A stretch of DNA of 64,000 nt, taken from assembly GCA_027625915.1 (NCBI GenBank), contig JANTQA010000040.1, positions 2,568,348 to 2,632,347 of the forward strand, in the 5' to 3' direction. Below, piece by piece: positions 48,001-59,500 of the stretch (positions are counted from its first letter, which is position 1; each line of letters begins with the position of its first letter). Below the pieces are notes generated by a model, which searched no databases, was not told the DNA's origin, and was given only the letters and a program-made list of their open reading frames with translations. The DNA is from Anaeramoeba flamelloides (Eukaryota; Metamonada; Anaeramoebidae). The translations under genes and the position numbers were made by a program.

Positions 48001-51000
48001 TAAGTTTTTTGGGTGTTTTCTTCCTATTAATAACCATGAAATCTCTGGTTTTATGTGTAAAGTGTCCTTTCAAGAAATTTAAGTAAAAGTAGATCTAGAG
48101 TAAAATTCATAGTTCTTCAATAATAATAAAATTTTTAAGTTTTTCAATTTTTGTTTTTTAAAGAATGAAATAGGATTTTACTTTTTTCCGAAAAATTTAT
48201 TCTTTAAATTTTATAGCCCTGTAACTAAAACTTTAACATTATAAATAATAATCAATTAAAGTCTATCTATGGATAAATTAAACTCTTTTTCAAATAAAAG
48301 GGCACAAAAAATTTCAAGAATTATTCATAATTGAATCAAATTAATTGTAGTATCATTCTAAAATATAAAAAACGCTTTAAAACATAAAAAAACACTCAAT
48401 TTAATCTCTAAAACTCATTAAAACAAAACAATAAAAATTAAAATTCAATATTTTAAAAATTGATGTGCCCTTTCGTTTGAAATGAGAAATCTCGTTTTGG
48501 AAATTGTAATGAAAAAAAAATTAAAAATAAATAAAAAACTTTGAACAAGGTGAATTGAGAAAAAGTTCTCAACATTTTATTGATAACTCTTTACACGTCA
48601 AACTTTTGTTCTTTTAAGCCTCATTTCCAAGATAAATCCGCAATTCATCTGGTATTTTGTTGGAATGTTTTTTCTTTATTTCTCTTTTCTTTTGTTCCAT
48701 GTATCAATCCAGTAATGGTCTTTCTTAATTCCTACATCTAGCTCATTCGAAATCAAACTTAAACTGTTTCCATTTTTATACTGGTAGATTATTTCCAAAT
48801 TGGTTTCTTTTTATCTTGCTTTTTTCATTTTCCAACTGTTCAATATCCAAAAATAAAAAAGCAAAAAATGAAAAAATGAAAAAATGAATAATTAAGATGA
48901 AAAACACCAATAAGTAAATATCCTATTAACAATCAAATTCGATGGTATTGGTGATTTGAGAGGTGTGCCCTTTTGTTTGAAAAATAGTTTATATTAATTG
49001 TTAATTTGAATTTAAATATTCGAGAAATTTTTTTAAATAATATAAAGCATTTGAATTGTACAAAATTACATATAATTTCTGTTTCAAATATTACTTGAAG
49101 AGAAATCAATATGTATGGTTATTAATTCAAATCGTTTTTTTTTTGTTTTTTTATTTTTCTATTTTTATCATTTCAAATATATGTGTAACTTTTTGATAAA
49201 ATGAAAATTCCAAACTTTTATACACTTTTTCCAGCAAAATATTTCGAAAAAGTATAAGATTTTTTCAACAAACTCTGTTTCAAACAAAAGGGCACACCTT
49301 TCAAATCACCAATACCATTGAATTTGATTGTTAATAGGATATTTACTTATTGGTGATTTTCATTTTAATTATTCATTTTTTCATTTTTTGTTTTTTTACA
49401 GTCAGTTCCACTTTTAAGGCACAAACTTTCAACGAAATTTAAGGTACAAATAAAATCTCAAATTAAGGTACAAAATTCAGTTTCTAGTAAAATACTTTGT
49501 GAAAAATAAAAATTCATAAAATGTGCCTTAATTTGAGATTATTTAAAGTATAGTAGTGAAAAAAATACCGGACATGAAAAAAATCCCTGACAAGCTTTTT
49601 AATTGTGAATATTAGGAAAATTGTTGTCTAATTTCTTTTACTGTTAAAATCAAATTATTCTAATCAAAAGTTTATACAATAGTCCCATAAGGAAGCTTAA
49701 GTAATCACCAGAAATATCGTTTCTAACTGATTTTGTGAAGATCTATGTTGTTCGTTCAACTAACCATATGTAAAATGTTTGGGAACTTGAAATAAAAATT
49801 TTCATTTATAATTGGAAAATAACAGTATTTAAAATCAAATCCTTTTTATAAATAACCTAAATTTTTTATGAACCTAGTAATAAGCCTACCCAAAGTTCAT
49901 CAAAGTGGGGTGTCTATAGAATACTCATTTAATTGTTTGATAGCTAAAGTAGATCAACTTTTTTTGAAAAATAATCGAGTTTTATTGGGGTTTGTTATGA
50001 TTTTGGAAAATGATGATTTTTATTCTTGTTTTTTGATTGGTTGAATGGTGTTTTGAACAAGTGTAATTTCATTTAATCATCATTATAATAAGTGGGTGAG
50101 TTATAATTTTAAAAAGTTTGATTCTTAAAAAAAAAGGGATTTGATTTTAAATAATTGAAATTAGTCAACAATTTTGCTAATATTCTCAATTAAAAATCTT
50201 GTAAGGGATTTTTTTCACTACTATACCCCTGAAAAAAAATTTATTACATTTTTTTTTCATGCCTAAAATAAAATGCCAGAATTTGATCATTAAGTTGAGT
50301 TGTCATATCTACTTTACGAAATGTTAAATTGTTTACCTTATGTTCCTAACTTATCATTTTATTGAGATATTTTATTTTATGCTCTAAAAATTTTTTTAAT
50401 ACTGTTATTTATTGGGAAGTGCTTTGAATAATAAAAATCAAATGGTATACAGTCAAAGTTTACAGATCTTATTTTTGAGTAAGCACTTTTAATAATTAAA
50501 ATCAACTATTCACAATGAAAGTAAAAAAATGCTACTGATAAAATCAAAAAAATATCTGAAAATTTTTACTACATTTTCCATTTTTACAAATTTTTTACAC
50601 AAGCTTTGAATAAAGTATTCTATTGTTTGAAATGTGAAGGAATTTTGTAAAAATTGGTTTGACTTGATAAGATTCTTTCTCTTGAATTGTTTTAAAAGTT
50701 GAGTTAATTTATTACAAAAATAGAAATTGAATTAAAAATTTTATTAAATAAATATGAATTTAACAGTATTTTCTGATCCATTTTTGGAATTGGTAGAAAA
50801 GTGAAAATTTTGACAAGTTAAGTTGGTAGCTACTTGTTTAACATTTTAATCAAAAAAAAAAAAAAAGCGTCTAAAAACACATTTAAACATGTGTTTGAAA
50901 TGATTTAAGAGAAAAGGAATTATCTGTTGTGTTTTGGAGTTTGTTTTTGAAAACTAATAATTTTGAAAAAAGCAGAAACTTTGTTGGGATTGTAAGTGAA

Positions 51001-51812
51001 ATTAAAGATAATTATTGGCACTTTGAAAAGTAATTTTCTCAAATTTTCAATTCTTTTAATATGTCCTAAAACAAGTTTTAAAAATCTTTCTCTAAGAAAG
51101 GATCTTTTTTGGAAATAGAAAGATCGTCAAATAAAAAGTTAAAAAAAAGAAAAGAAAAGAAAAGAAAAAAAAAAAATTACCCATCTAAATCATAGACTTT
51201 AAAGATGAATTCTAATTTGTCATCAGTAGATCCTTTCATGATAATATTCATAACGGTACAAAGCTCAGAAAAATCCTTTGTGGAAAAAAAAAATTGTTGT
51301 ATTGTGGATAAATCAGAAGGAACAAAAAAAACAAACAAATAAGCCATTTGATTCAAAACACAAAAAGAAAAACAAAAAAAAAATCAAGCAAACAATATAT
51401 CCATTTTTGTCGTCATCAAAATTATTAAACAACAGTTCTGAAAAAAACTCGTCACGTAAACCAAGTTGTTTTGTTAATTTCCCAAAATCTTGTTTTTTTA
51501 TCATCCCATTTGGATTTTCTGCGATAAATTTTTTGTAGATTTTTAAGAGTTCGTTTTGGTTGACTGGTTTTTTGTTTTTTAGTTTTTGTTTTTTGGGTGC
51601 AATTGTGTAATTTTTTTCCCAATTTATTAAATGAGTTTTGGTGGAACGAAAAAATAAATAAATAAATTAAAACAAAAGGAAAGAAACTTTAATTTGTTGA
51701 ACAAGAAAGAAGATTTTATGGAACCGGAGTTTTTGGTTGACTTACAATTTGTTTCTTTTTTCAATCTGTCGAGTTCTTTTTTGGTTAATCCTTTGGAATT
51801 TTTTTGACCCAT
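41570..51812 (-). CDS. Neuronal calcium sensor (NCS-1/frequenin-like) EF-hand protein, four exons
   Basis: Exons on the minus strand: 51746-51812, 51394-51563, 51181-51275 and 41570-41801. All introns are GT-AG and phases agree, giving 187 residues, close to the usual NCS length (about 190). It starts MGQKNSK, a myristoylation-type N-terminus. EF1 (AENPNGMIKKQDF) is degenerate, as in the family. EF2 (72-83, DDDKNGYIDFSE), EF3 (108-119, DLDGNGFLEKEE) and EF4 (155-166, DQDNDGKLSFDE) have complete calcium-ligand patterns. Known role: calcium-dependent membrane switch regulating kinases, channels or receptor signalling. Intron 3 is 9,379 bp and interrupts EF3 inside its loop. The last exon alone would look like an isolated EF-hand fragment. 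A calcineurin B-like identity is less likely given the N-terminus and the LKKETNF motif. Confidence 0.9.
41920..42038. repeat. compound (TA)n-(TGTA)n-(TG)n microsatellite
   Basis: TA run, then TGTA tetranucleotides, then about 28 TG dinucleotides, ending in the giant intron 120 bp from the last coding exon of the calcium-sensor gene. A related TA/TAGA compound run is at about 42735-42782. Confidence 0.9.
43490..44010. other. higher-complexity island in the giant intron (possible coding relic)
   Basis: Base composition is less AT-rich than its surroundings. Short open frames of protein-like make-up occur on both strands, for example MYGFMFDRLRVFLNKREIKW on the plus strand (from 43510) and FEVIKDDIEEFQEPRWISS on the minus strand (near 43950). 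No complete gene can be assembled and no family is recognised. Confidence 0.25.
44588..45975. mobile_element. TTAA-flanked element, copy 2
   Basis: TTAA lies on both sides; the ends GGAATTAGCATC and (complement of right) GGGATTATCTTC match copy 1 at 3196-3951. The first 350 bp align with copy 1 (ATCTACCAAGGA, AAATATCTTTCTTAAAT, AATGTAGATTA). The middle (about 45000-45600) is extra, T-rich and carries no transposase signature. Confidence 0.6.
46350..47580. repeat. half copy of the 31.7-33.3 kb fold-back repeat
   Basis: Aligns in the same orientation with about 32533-33720: TGGAAAAAATAAGTTAC, TATAGATGTCAAGTGCATC, TCTGATCGACTAAG, TTTTCTTTCGGAATCAAGAC, ATCCATTTCCTAAGACAAAA. It contains the centre and right arm but no left arm. 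Similarity continues past the inverted arm, so the mobile unit is longer than the palindrome. Confidence 0.75.
48281..48989. mobile_element. GGGCACA-family element, copy B (inverted orientation)
   Basis: 709 bp, reverse-complement related to the element at 15387-16090 throughout, TA on both sides, ends AACTCTTTTTCAAATAAAAG and the complement of its right end. It contains the same internal GTGCCC end (about 48470). No coding frame. Confidence 0.8.
49271..49397. mobile_element. GGGCACA-family element, partial copy C
   Basis: AACTCTGTTTCAAACAAAAG GGCACACC start followed by about 100 bp matching copy A; it stops where a family A MITE begins at 49399. The remainder was not found beyond the later insertions. 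Confidence 0.7.
49399..49545. mobile_element. MITE family A, copy 4 (truncated)
   Basis: Left end CAGTCAGTTCCACTTTTAAG is intact with TA before it. The sequence follows the family to GTGCCTTAATTTGAGATT and is then cut by the next element at 49551, so the right end is missing. Confidence 0.8.
49551..50223. mobile_element. TA-flanked element with TAGTAGTGAAAAAAAT ends
   Basis: 673 bp. Inverted arms of about 75 bp: TAGTAGTGAAAAAAAT, then ATCCCTGACAAG, TTTTTAATTGTGAATATTAG at the left, mirrored at the right. The left arm has a small extra duplication of the GAAAAAAAT word. TA on both sides. No coding frame. Confidence 0.75.
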
Positions 51813-51974
51813 AACAAATAAAAATGGAACTTTAGAACAAGTAAATAAAAATGAAATTTTTATCAATTGGAATTCGAATTACTTACAGTAGAAAAATCTG
51901 TCACTTGCTAGGAAATTTAAAGTACTATTAGAAGAGTTAGATAAATCAAATAAACTTTTTTCCAGTCATAATAA

Positions 51975-52375
51975 ATAACACAATTCTTAAAAATACTTTG
52001 AAAGACTTTTGAGAACTTTTAGACTGACTATTTGCAAGATTTCATTTTCTATAGTGTTCCTTCATCTGTTTTCAAATTTCAAATTCTTGGTTAAAGTTTT
52101 ATAAGATTTAAAAAAGGGTAAAAAATAATAGATAACAAAAGATCTTTTGGAAAATAATTTGAATTTTATGAAAGTATACCCAAAAGAAAAATCTATTTGA
52201 CAAACTTTCAAAATCCAGAAACTGTTTTTACAGAAAATCAAAATGCCAAAAGTGTTAAAATTGTAAGTTTTTATAAGTTTGGAGTGTAAAAACGTTTAAA
52301 TTGATAGTTTTTGGATTTTGATTTTTTTATTACTTTTCAAAAATGTAAGAATCTCGAAAAACAAAATTTATTCTC
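51975..52375. mobile_element. CAAGAATAGCACAA-family MITE, worn copy 2
   Basis: Interior aligns with 9212-9649 in the same orientation (TTAGACTGACTATTTGCAAG, CAAATTTCAAATTCTTG, AAAAGGGTAAAAAATAAT, ATAACAAAAGAT). The ends are less clear. It lies about 160 bp upstream of the calcium-sensor start codon. Confidence 0.55.
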
Positions 52376-52473
52376 AATTAAAAACAGTATTATCAATTTT
52401 TCTGAGCTCTTGTTATTGTGTTTGTATTAGCACTTAACAAAATAAAACATTATTGTCAAAAGGTCTTCACATG

Positions 52474-52869
52474 TGCAAAAAGTGATGTCTTTATATTTTA
52501 AGTTTTTTTACTTAATTTGTCATTTTTCCAAAAACTATAAAACTTTTCAGATGCGCCCCGACGGGAGAGGTTTCTTGTTAACAAACCTGAGGTTTCTAAT
52601 AGCAAAAAAAACAAATTAATTATCAAATTAAAATGTTTGGGGTTGTTTTTGTATTTTGATTTCTGAAAATTATTTTTGATTTTTTGAATTTCTGTTTCTT
52701 CCCCAAACATTTTAATTTGATAATTAATTTGTTTTTTTTGCTATTAGAAACCTCAGGTTTGTTAACAAGAAACCTCTCCCGTCGGGGCGCATCTGAAAAG
52801 TTTTATAGTTTTTGGAAAAATTACAAATTTAGTAAAAAAACTTAAAATATAAAGACATCACTTTTTGCA
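52474..52869. mobile_element. near-perfect 396-bp fold-back element
   Basis: Arms of about 168 bp (52475-52642 and its complement ending 52869) differ by only about two bases and enclose a 60-bp spacer. Outer word GCAAAAAGTGATGTCTTTA. Each arm carries GATGCGCCCCGACGGGAGAG, strikingly GC-rich for this genome. A related GTCGCCCCAACGGGACAG lies alone near 55553. The near identity of the arms points to recent origin or arm conversion. Confidence 0.85.
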
Positions 52870-53014
52870 GATGTGTTGCTTTTAGATAATTGTTTTTCCA
52901 AAAAATCTATTTTGATCTGTGGTTAGAAAAACATTTGAGATGTTTAACTGATTAAAGTCCACCACAGAGAAGTCTAAAATGGAAGTTTGTTTCTATTAAG
53001 GTTAAATTTTTTTA

Positions 53015-54376
53015 CAGTGATCAACATAATGTTATAAAAGATGATAATATTTGTTTCAAAATTTAATCATTTGTTTTTTTCTTTTGTTTCAAGGTAAAAG
53101 ATAATTTGTTAAAAAACAGTATACACAAATTCAAATCAATTTCAAAAGTAAACTCCTTGAGATTTTTCGTAAAATTAAAAATATGAATGGAATTATGTAG
53201 ATAATTAGTTGGGAATTTGTTCAAAATTTTTGTGATTTTTTGATTTTTTTATAATAATAAAATAATTCAATTTTTTGAGATAAATTTTGCAATTTGATCC
53301 TTCATTTTTAGAATTTCTTTTTAAATAATAGAACTTTAAGAACCCAATACCATATTTATATAGGGTTTATTATAGGTTTCTCTGATCGTTTGATGTATAG
53401 TTCTTCTATAACAAAAAAACACGTTTTTTATTTTGAAACGTAGGATTAGATTTTTTTGCACAGATTATTTTGAGATATGTAGAACTCGATATTTCCAATT
53501 CATAATAAAAATTTATCCTTAAAATAGTAGGAAAATATGGTATCATCAATGAAAAAAGATACTTGTCTCGATAAACAAACCGAAAAAATTTCGAAAAAAA
53601 AAACAAACATTTCAAGATAAATTTCATTTTATATAGTTTTCAATCCAAATACTTCAAAGTAAAAAATATCTTTTTTTTTTATTTTTTTATTAGGGGACAG
53701 GTGTTCATTATACTCTAAATGTAACTTAAACTTAAATCCCTAATTGGGAATTTCAGTATAAAAATCATCGATTTCATGTTTAATAATTTTCAAAAAAAAT
53801 TTTAAACTATCTTAAAATATCTTTCTTCAAATTATCTTGAAATTTAAATTGGTCATTAAAAAATTTAATTATAATAAAAAAAAGAAAATAATTAATTAAT
53901 ATCGCTGTTCAAATAATGGGTACAGAAAATTTTAATGCGTATTTCATATCAAAAAGTGTGATTCTTTTTTCATAGGAGATCTAACCAATTAATAGAAAAA
54001 TCAACTATAAATCATCAATGAATATGAAATTGGTTTCTTAAAAATCAATTATTAAAAGGGGGAAATCTACAAATGAAGAGTTAAATTGGAATTTAAAACT
54101 CAAGAAATATTGTAACTTTTTGATAAAATTTTCTAATCGCCAAAATAACAAATTATATTTATAATAATTGAGAAAATTATTGAAATTTTTTTAACATTAT
54201 ACATTCATGGTTTAAGTTTTACCCTTAACACCAAGTATGTTTACCTTCAAAATGATTTGAACGCGTGTATACTATTGGTAATGAATTAGATTTTATATTA
54301 TTATAAGAAGAAAAAATGCACGGATTATATTTTGAAACATAGATTATAGTCTTTGGTACACTTTATTTTGATCACT
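53015..54376. mobile_element. TA-flanked element with CAGTGATCAACATAATG end, copy 2
   Basis: The left end CAGTGATCAACATAATG and the complement of the right end (TAGTGATCAAAATAAAGTG) match each other, with GTTTCAAAAT mirrored inside. About 450 bp of the left part aligns with 34410-34882. It is longer than copy 1 (1.36 kb) but has no intact transposase frame. A fragment similar to the left end of the TTAA element lies just before it (about 52938-53010). Confidence 0.6.
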
Positions 54377-54649
54377 AGAGATTAATTGGCAAAATTATTT
54401 CGACGTATTGAATATAAACTAATTTTAAATATTTGGACACTGTTTAAACAGTTGAAAGGATAAAAATACTACACTTTCCATTCAATTTGGGTATAATTTT
54501 GATTTTACAAACTATTTCGTTTTTTGTCTTTTTTGTTTTTTATTTTTCATTTCCTTTTTTCCAGTAGCGTAATATGTTTCCTTAGATCTGTATTTTTTTT
54601 TAAATAGTTAATAGAAGGTTTTTTAAATTGAAAAATCGCATAAAATTGT

Positions 54650-54905
54650 TCGATTGTATCTTATCATTTGGTCTATCAATAATTGTTGATGGACTTTAAA
54701 CAAATTTATCAATGTATTTTTTTATTTTGCTCTCTCTCTCCAAAATATTTAAAAAGCCAATGATTTATTAGTATTGATAATTATTTATTTTTTTTCATTG
54801 TGAGTATTGTAATTTATAAAAGTTTGTTAACATTTTCATTGGTGATTGGTTCTAATTTAGTATTTTTTCTAGAATTGATTAAATGAGTTTTTTTTAAAAA
54901 AAAAT
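54650..54905. repeat. dispersed repeat, copy 2 (inverted to 12690-12945)
   Basis: Reverse complement of the 12.7-kb copy over about 250 bp with scattered differences. No coding capacity. Confidence 0.55.
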
Positions 54906-56107
54906 TAAATTTTATAATTTTAAAAAATTTTTTAATTGGGAGATACACAAGTGTAAAATTTTTTTTTGAAAATTTTTCAAAAATAGAAACTTTTTTAAGA
55001 GTGAAAAATCATTTCACAATATACCTTCTAAAGGAAATATGAAATCTATTTTCCAATATCTTCAAAAATAGAGTTTTTATTCACAAAAAGTGAAAAAAAT
55101 CATATTTTTTTTCTATTAAAATTACTAGAAAAAAAATGATTTTTTGATTTTTATATATTTTTTTTTCATTAATTTTTTTTTTTAGTGGATAATAATTCCC
55201 CCAAAAGATATATGTTTTATACAGTTATATTTAGTGATATGTTTTTTAAAAAAATTAACATTGATTAACACATTATTAGGAAATATAAAATATTTTTTTT
55301 TTTTAAAAAAAAAAAAAATAAAAATAAAAAAAAAAAAATTTAGTAAATATTTGACTTTCTGAATATAAAGTGATGAAAAAAAATCAATTTTTTTTTACTA
55401 AACAGGATGTTTATTATGATTTGATATTTTTTGTACCTAATTGGAAGAATTTTTTTTTTTTTTTTTTTTGTACTTTTCTAATAAAATTTAGATTTTTTGA
55501 TTTTTTTTGTTTTTAAGCTCCTTCTAACTTTTTTCACACAGACATTTTGATGGTCGCCCCAACGGGACAGAATAACTGGAATATTGATTAAAAAAAATGC
55601 CAAAAAAAAATTAAAAAAAACCTAAAATAAACTGATTTGGCATCGATTGAAATTTTGTTGAAAAAAATCTACTTTTTTTGGGCAGCCGGTACCCCCTATT
55701 AATTTATAATTCTCAAAATTTCCAATTATTCCTAAAAATTACTCAAAATTACTCAAAATATCATAAAAAACATTTTAAAATTATTTTTACTAAAAATTTA
55801 TTGAATTTTTTGAATTAAATGAAGAAAAAATATTAATACTGAAAATTGTGAGTAATATATATAAATAAATATATATATAAATTAAAATATTAAAATAATA
55901 ATAAATTGAACGATTAAATTAAATTGTTTTCATGATGTGGTTGGAGGAAGAGAAGTTTGGATTTGGCACTGGTTTGATGATCTTATAATTGCTGTATGGG
56001 CTTTTGATCATTTTTTGGGGTGTATTATTAATATATAAATTATGTCTTTCATATATTAATAATTTAATTTAATTGTTAAATTGGTTATTATTTAAACATA
56101 AAATTTA

Positions 56108-56165
<58 letters not shown>

Positions 56166-56568
56166 AATTTGTTTTTGAATTCAAAAAGTAAAAAAAGCTT
56201 GATAAAAATTGATAAAAATCTAATTTAAAAATTAAAAAAAGTAAAAAGAAAGAAAAAGAAAAAGAAAAGAAAAAATTAATTAATATTTAAGAAACGTGGC
56301 AAATGTGGAATAAACCACCTATTTTGTATAAATTTGATTTTTTTTTAATAATTCAAAATCTGAATCATCATTAAAATCATAAAAATTATCAGCTATAATT
56401 GATATTTTTATTTGTTTGCCAATTTAGTTTGTTTTATCCTGTGAAGATTCATCATTACAACTTTTAAGAACAATAATAAGAATGAGAAGAAGAATAAATA
56501 AATTGAAATATAATTCATTTTAATTAAAGAGTAAATATCCAAGAGAATAGTTAAAAACTTACAAATAC
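54906..56568. other. gene-free, homopolymer-rich stretch
   Basis: Very long A and T runs (55290-55340, 55450-55470), a (TA)n run at 56111-56162 and an A/G-rich tract at 56214-56275. The GC-rich word GTCGCCCCAACGGGACAG near 55553 resembles the fold-back element at 52.5 kb. No gene supported. Confidence 0.5.
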
Positions 56569-59500
56569 TCTAATAATTTTTTGATCCATGTGAAGATTTA
56601 TTTTGAAAACACGTGGGTCAATCTGATTTTGCACTTCAATTATTTGCCTCTTTAAAACGTTTTCTTTTGTTTCTTTGGACTCTATATCAATTTCTAAAGG
56701 TCTTGTGTCGCTTGATTGTTGTTTGATTGATTTTCTGAAATATCGTGTTCTTTTTCTATCTCCATTTTTTTAGTACTGTTTGAAGTGTTCTCTCTTTCTT
56801 GGTCATTTTCTTTAAATAAAGAATCACTCCATGTATCCGGAATAAAATTGATAATATTCCTAAAATCATCTGGTTGAATTAAATAAAATTTTCTTGGATT
56901 TTCAAAATAAAAAAATCTTTTGTTGATTTCCGCTTTTATTTTTTTGTACTAATAAGAACGTACCCTTTGAACTATTTTGAATAATTTCACGAATAAATAA
57001 ATACTCATTATCAAATGTATAAACAAAATTTCCCACTTTAAAAAGATGTGAATTGAATTTTATTTCTTTTAATCCCACAAAATTATTAAAATTAAAATTA
57101 AAAAAAATTAAAAATACTAAATAATTCTTTTGAAATTTTGAAATTATATTTGTTTTTTTCTTCAAGATTCAATTTTTTTTTTTGAATTCTCATTTATTTT
57201 TCTAAAAATTTCTCGCTCAATGAAGAATTTCAAAAGTGTGAAGCCCCTTTTTTTTGATTTGATATTTTTTAATTTTGAAGTGTTGATGATATCTCTCTAA
57301 TGCTAAAAAAAAAATGTAAAAAGAGAACCATTTTCTCTAATACTTTGTGGAAGATGTCTTAGATAGTGTAAGTTAGGATGTTTTAATATATTACACAATT
57401 TATTTTTATTTTTCTGCTGAATTGAATTATTTATTAAATCAATGTCAATTTTGAGATTTTTTTTATAATTATATATGTTTTTTAAATGAATTTTCTTTTT
57501 GTGATGTATTGATTTTTTTAGATATTATTAATTTTTTTACCAATTCGCCGAAAGCGTTTAAATTTCTGTTCTTCTCTTTTTTTTTTATTCACCGCTTTTT
57601 TTTTTTCTTCTTCTTTTTCAATATAATATTTCATTGAAATATTTTTGATCCTTTTCTTTCGAATATCAGTGATTTGTTTCATATTAATATCATGATCTTT
57701 TGTATCTAAATTCAGTTTTAATTTGAAATAATCTATTAATTCAATATGTTTAATTCGAAACCGAATACAAAAATCCTCTAATTCTAATTCATCATTCTCA
57801 CATCGAGAAGGTAAATATAAATTAGATACAATTGAATTAAATAGAACTAACCATTCAAATATAATTAAATTTTCTTTTGAATTTTTTATACAAAGACCCA
57901 AAACCATTGAAAGTTCTAAACACTCAATTGCGGTTAAATCTTTTGGCTTATTGAAAGGATTTAAGGGTAAATTAATAAATTTAATATACGTATTTAAGGA
58001 ATCGGGTTTTTTTGAAATTGTACTTATTTGACTATTTAAACGCTGTTTAATTGAATATAAACCATCTTTAAAAAGCCCCTCTAATAATAAATGGGCCCAG
58101 CAGATTGGAAATCTAGAAAAATCACAAGAATCAAATCCAAAAAAAATGTAGCCAAAAATTACAATTCTGGTGGAGAACACCTGTTTTTCTTTTTCTATCT
58201 TCAAAATCTATAATTGTTTTTTTGATAATCCCCAGATCTGAAAAAATTGTAGTATGTACTCTTTTTGAATTGTTTTAATTTGCATTGGATCACGTAAAAC
58301 TGTTTTAACATCAAAATCGAAAAAATTTGAATCTTGGGATTTATTATCAGAATTAAAAGTGGAAAAAGAATAATTATCATGTTTCAAATTCGATTTAGTT
58401 GTGGATTTTAATACTGAATTAATTTTAGAATTAGAACTAGTGTTTGAATCAGAATTAGAGAGAGAATCGGTATTTGGACTTTTATTTAAATCATTACTTG
58501 GATTTTCGAAAGTTAACTTTTTACACAAATTAAAAAATATATTTTTTTATTAAGATTACATGATCGGCACATTGTTATACCACTTGAACTTAATTTTCCG
58601 GCTGCTTTTTGCTGTTCAACCGAATCCCCGATAATTTGATGAAAGATAATTTTTATTTTATGTTTGTATAAACAATTCATTTTAGATAATTGAAAAATTT
58701 CTTTAACAAATGGTAATGGAGCAGTTAAATTATAAATCGGGACATTTTTGGGAATATTCATCAATAAAAAAATAGTTTTATCTTTCAACCGTGAACCGGT
58801 TTCAAAATTCTCAACAACGAGATAAACAGCTTTAACAGATTTTTTTCTTGATGAATCATACGCTTGATCATCAATATAAATACTCAAGATGAATGGAGTT
58901 TCATCTTCTTGAAATATAATGTTTTTTTTCTTGATTGATTTAACATCGAAAATAGATGAGGGTACAAAATTTTTATCATAAACACTTGTGTTTGAATTAA
59001 TCGGTTTTTTTTTTAAGAATTTTTTTTTTTAAATCGGATTCTAAGATTAAATTGAGCCAAAAAAAAATACTAATGTAAGGGATTTTTGTTTCTATTTCAA
59101 TTAATTTATTTGTTGGGTCGACGACAAGCCAATTTGATTTATATGTTTGAATTATATTAGGAGAGAGTTTTTTTAAAAAATACTTTTTATAATTATAACT
59201 ACTTTTATTTAATTTGATCATAAAAAATTTCTCTAAAAGTATGGATAATTCTCTTTCATATTGTCTATTTACGTTGTGTTTTTTGTTTAAATGAAAGATA
59301 TATTCCTGGAATTCATTTATTTTTAATTGTTTGTTTGTGACAAATTGAATAGGGATAGCTTGGTTTTGAATATTTTTTTTATAATTTTCTAAATCAAAGA
59401 TAAATGGGAATTTATTTTTAAAATAACTTTTATCTTCAATATTTATTTTTTTATCACTTTTCGTTTCAGAACATTCTGATTCCAAATTAAGATTTTTAGA

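Larger units (their letters stand above)
41802..51180 (-). other. giant intron of the calcium-sensor gene (9.4 kb)
   Basis: Donor GTAATT follows ...VYDLDG and acceptor TTCAAAG precedes the A-AAT-GGG continuation (NGFLEKEE), both in phase 2. The intron holds a TG/TA microsatellite, a TTAA-flanked element, a half copy of the large fold-back repeat, and a nested cluster of at least four TA-flanked elements (48281-50223). Confidence 0.85.
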
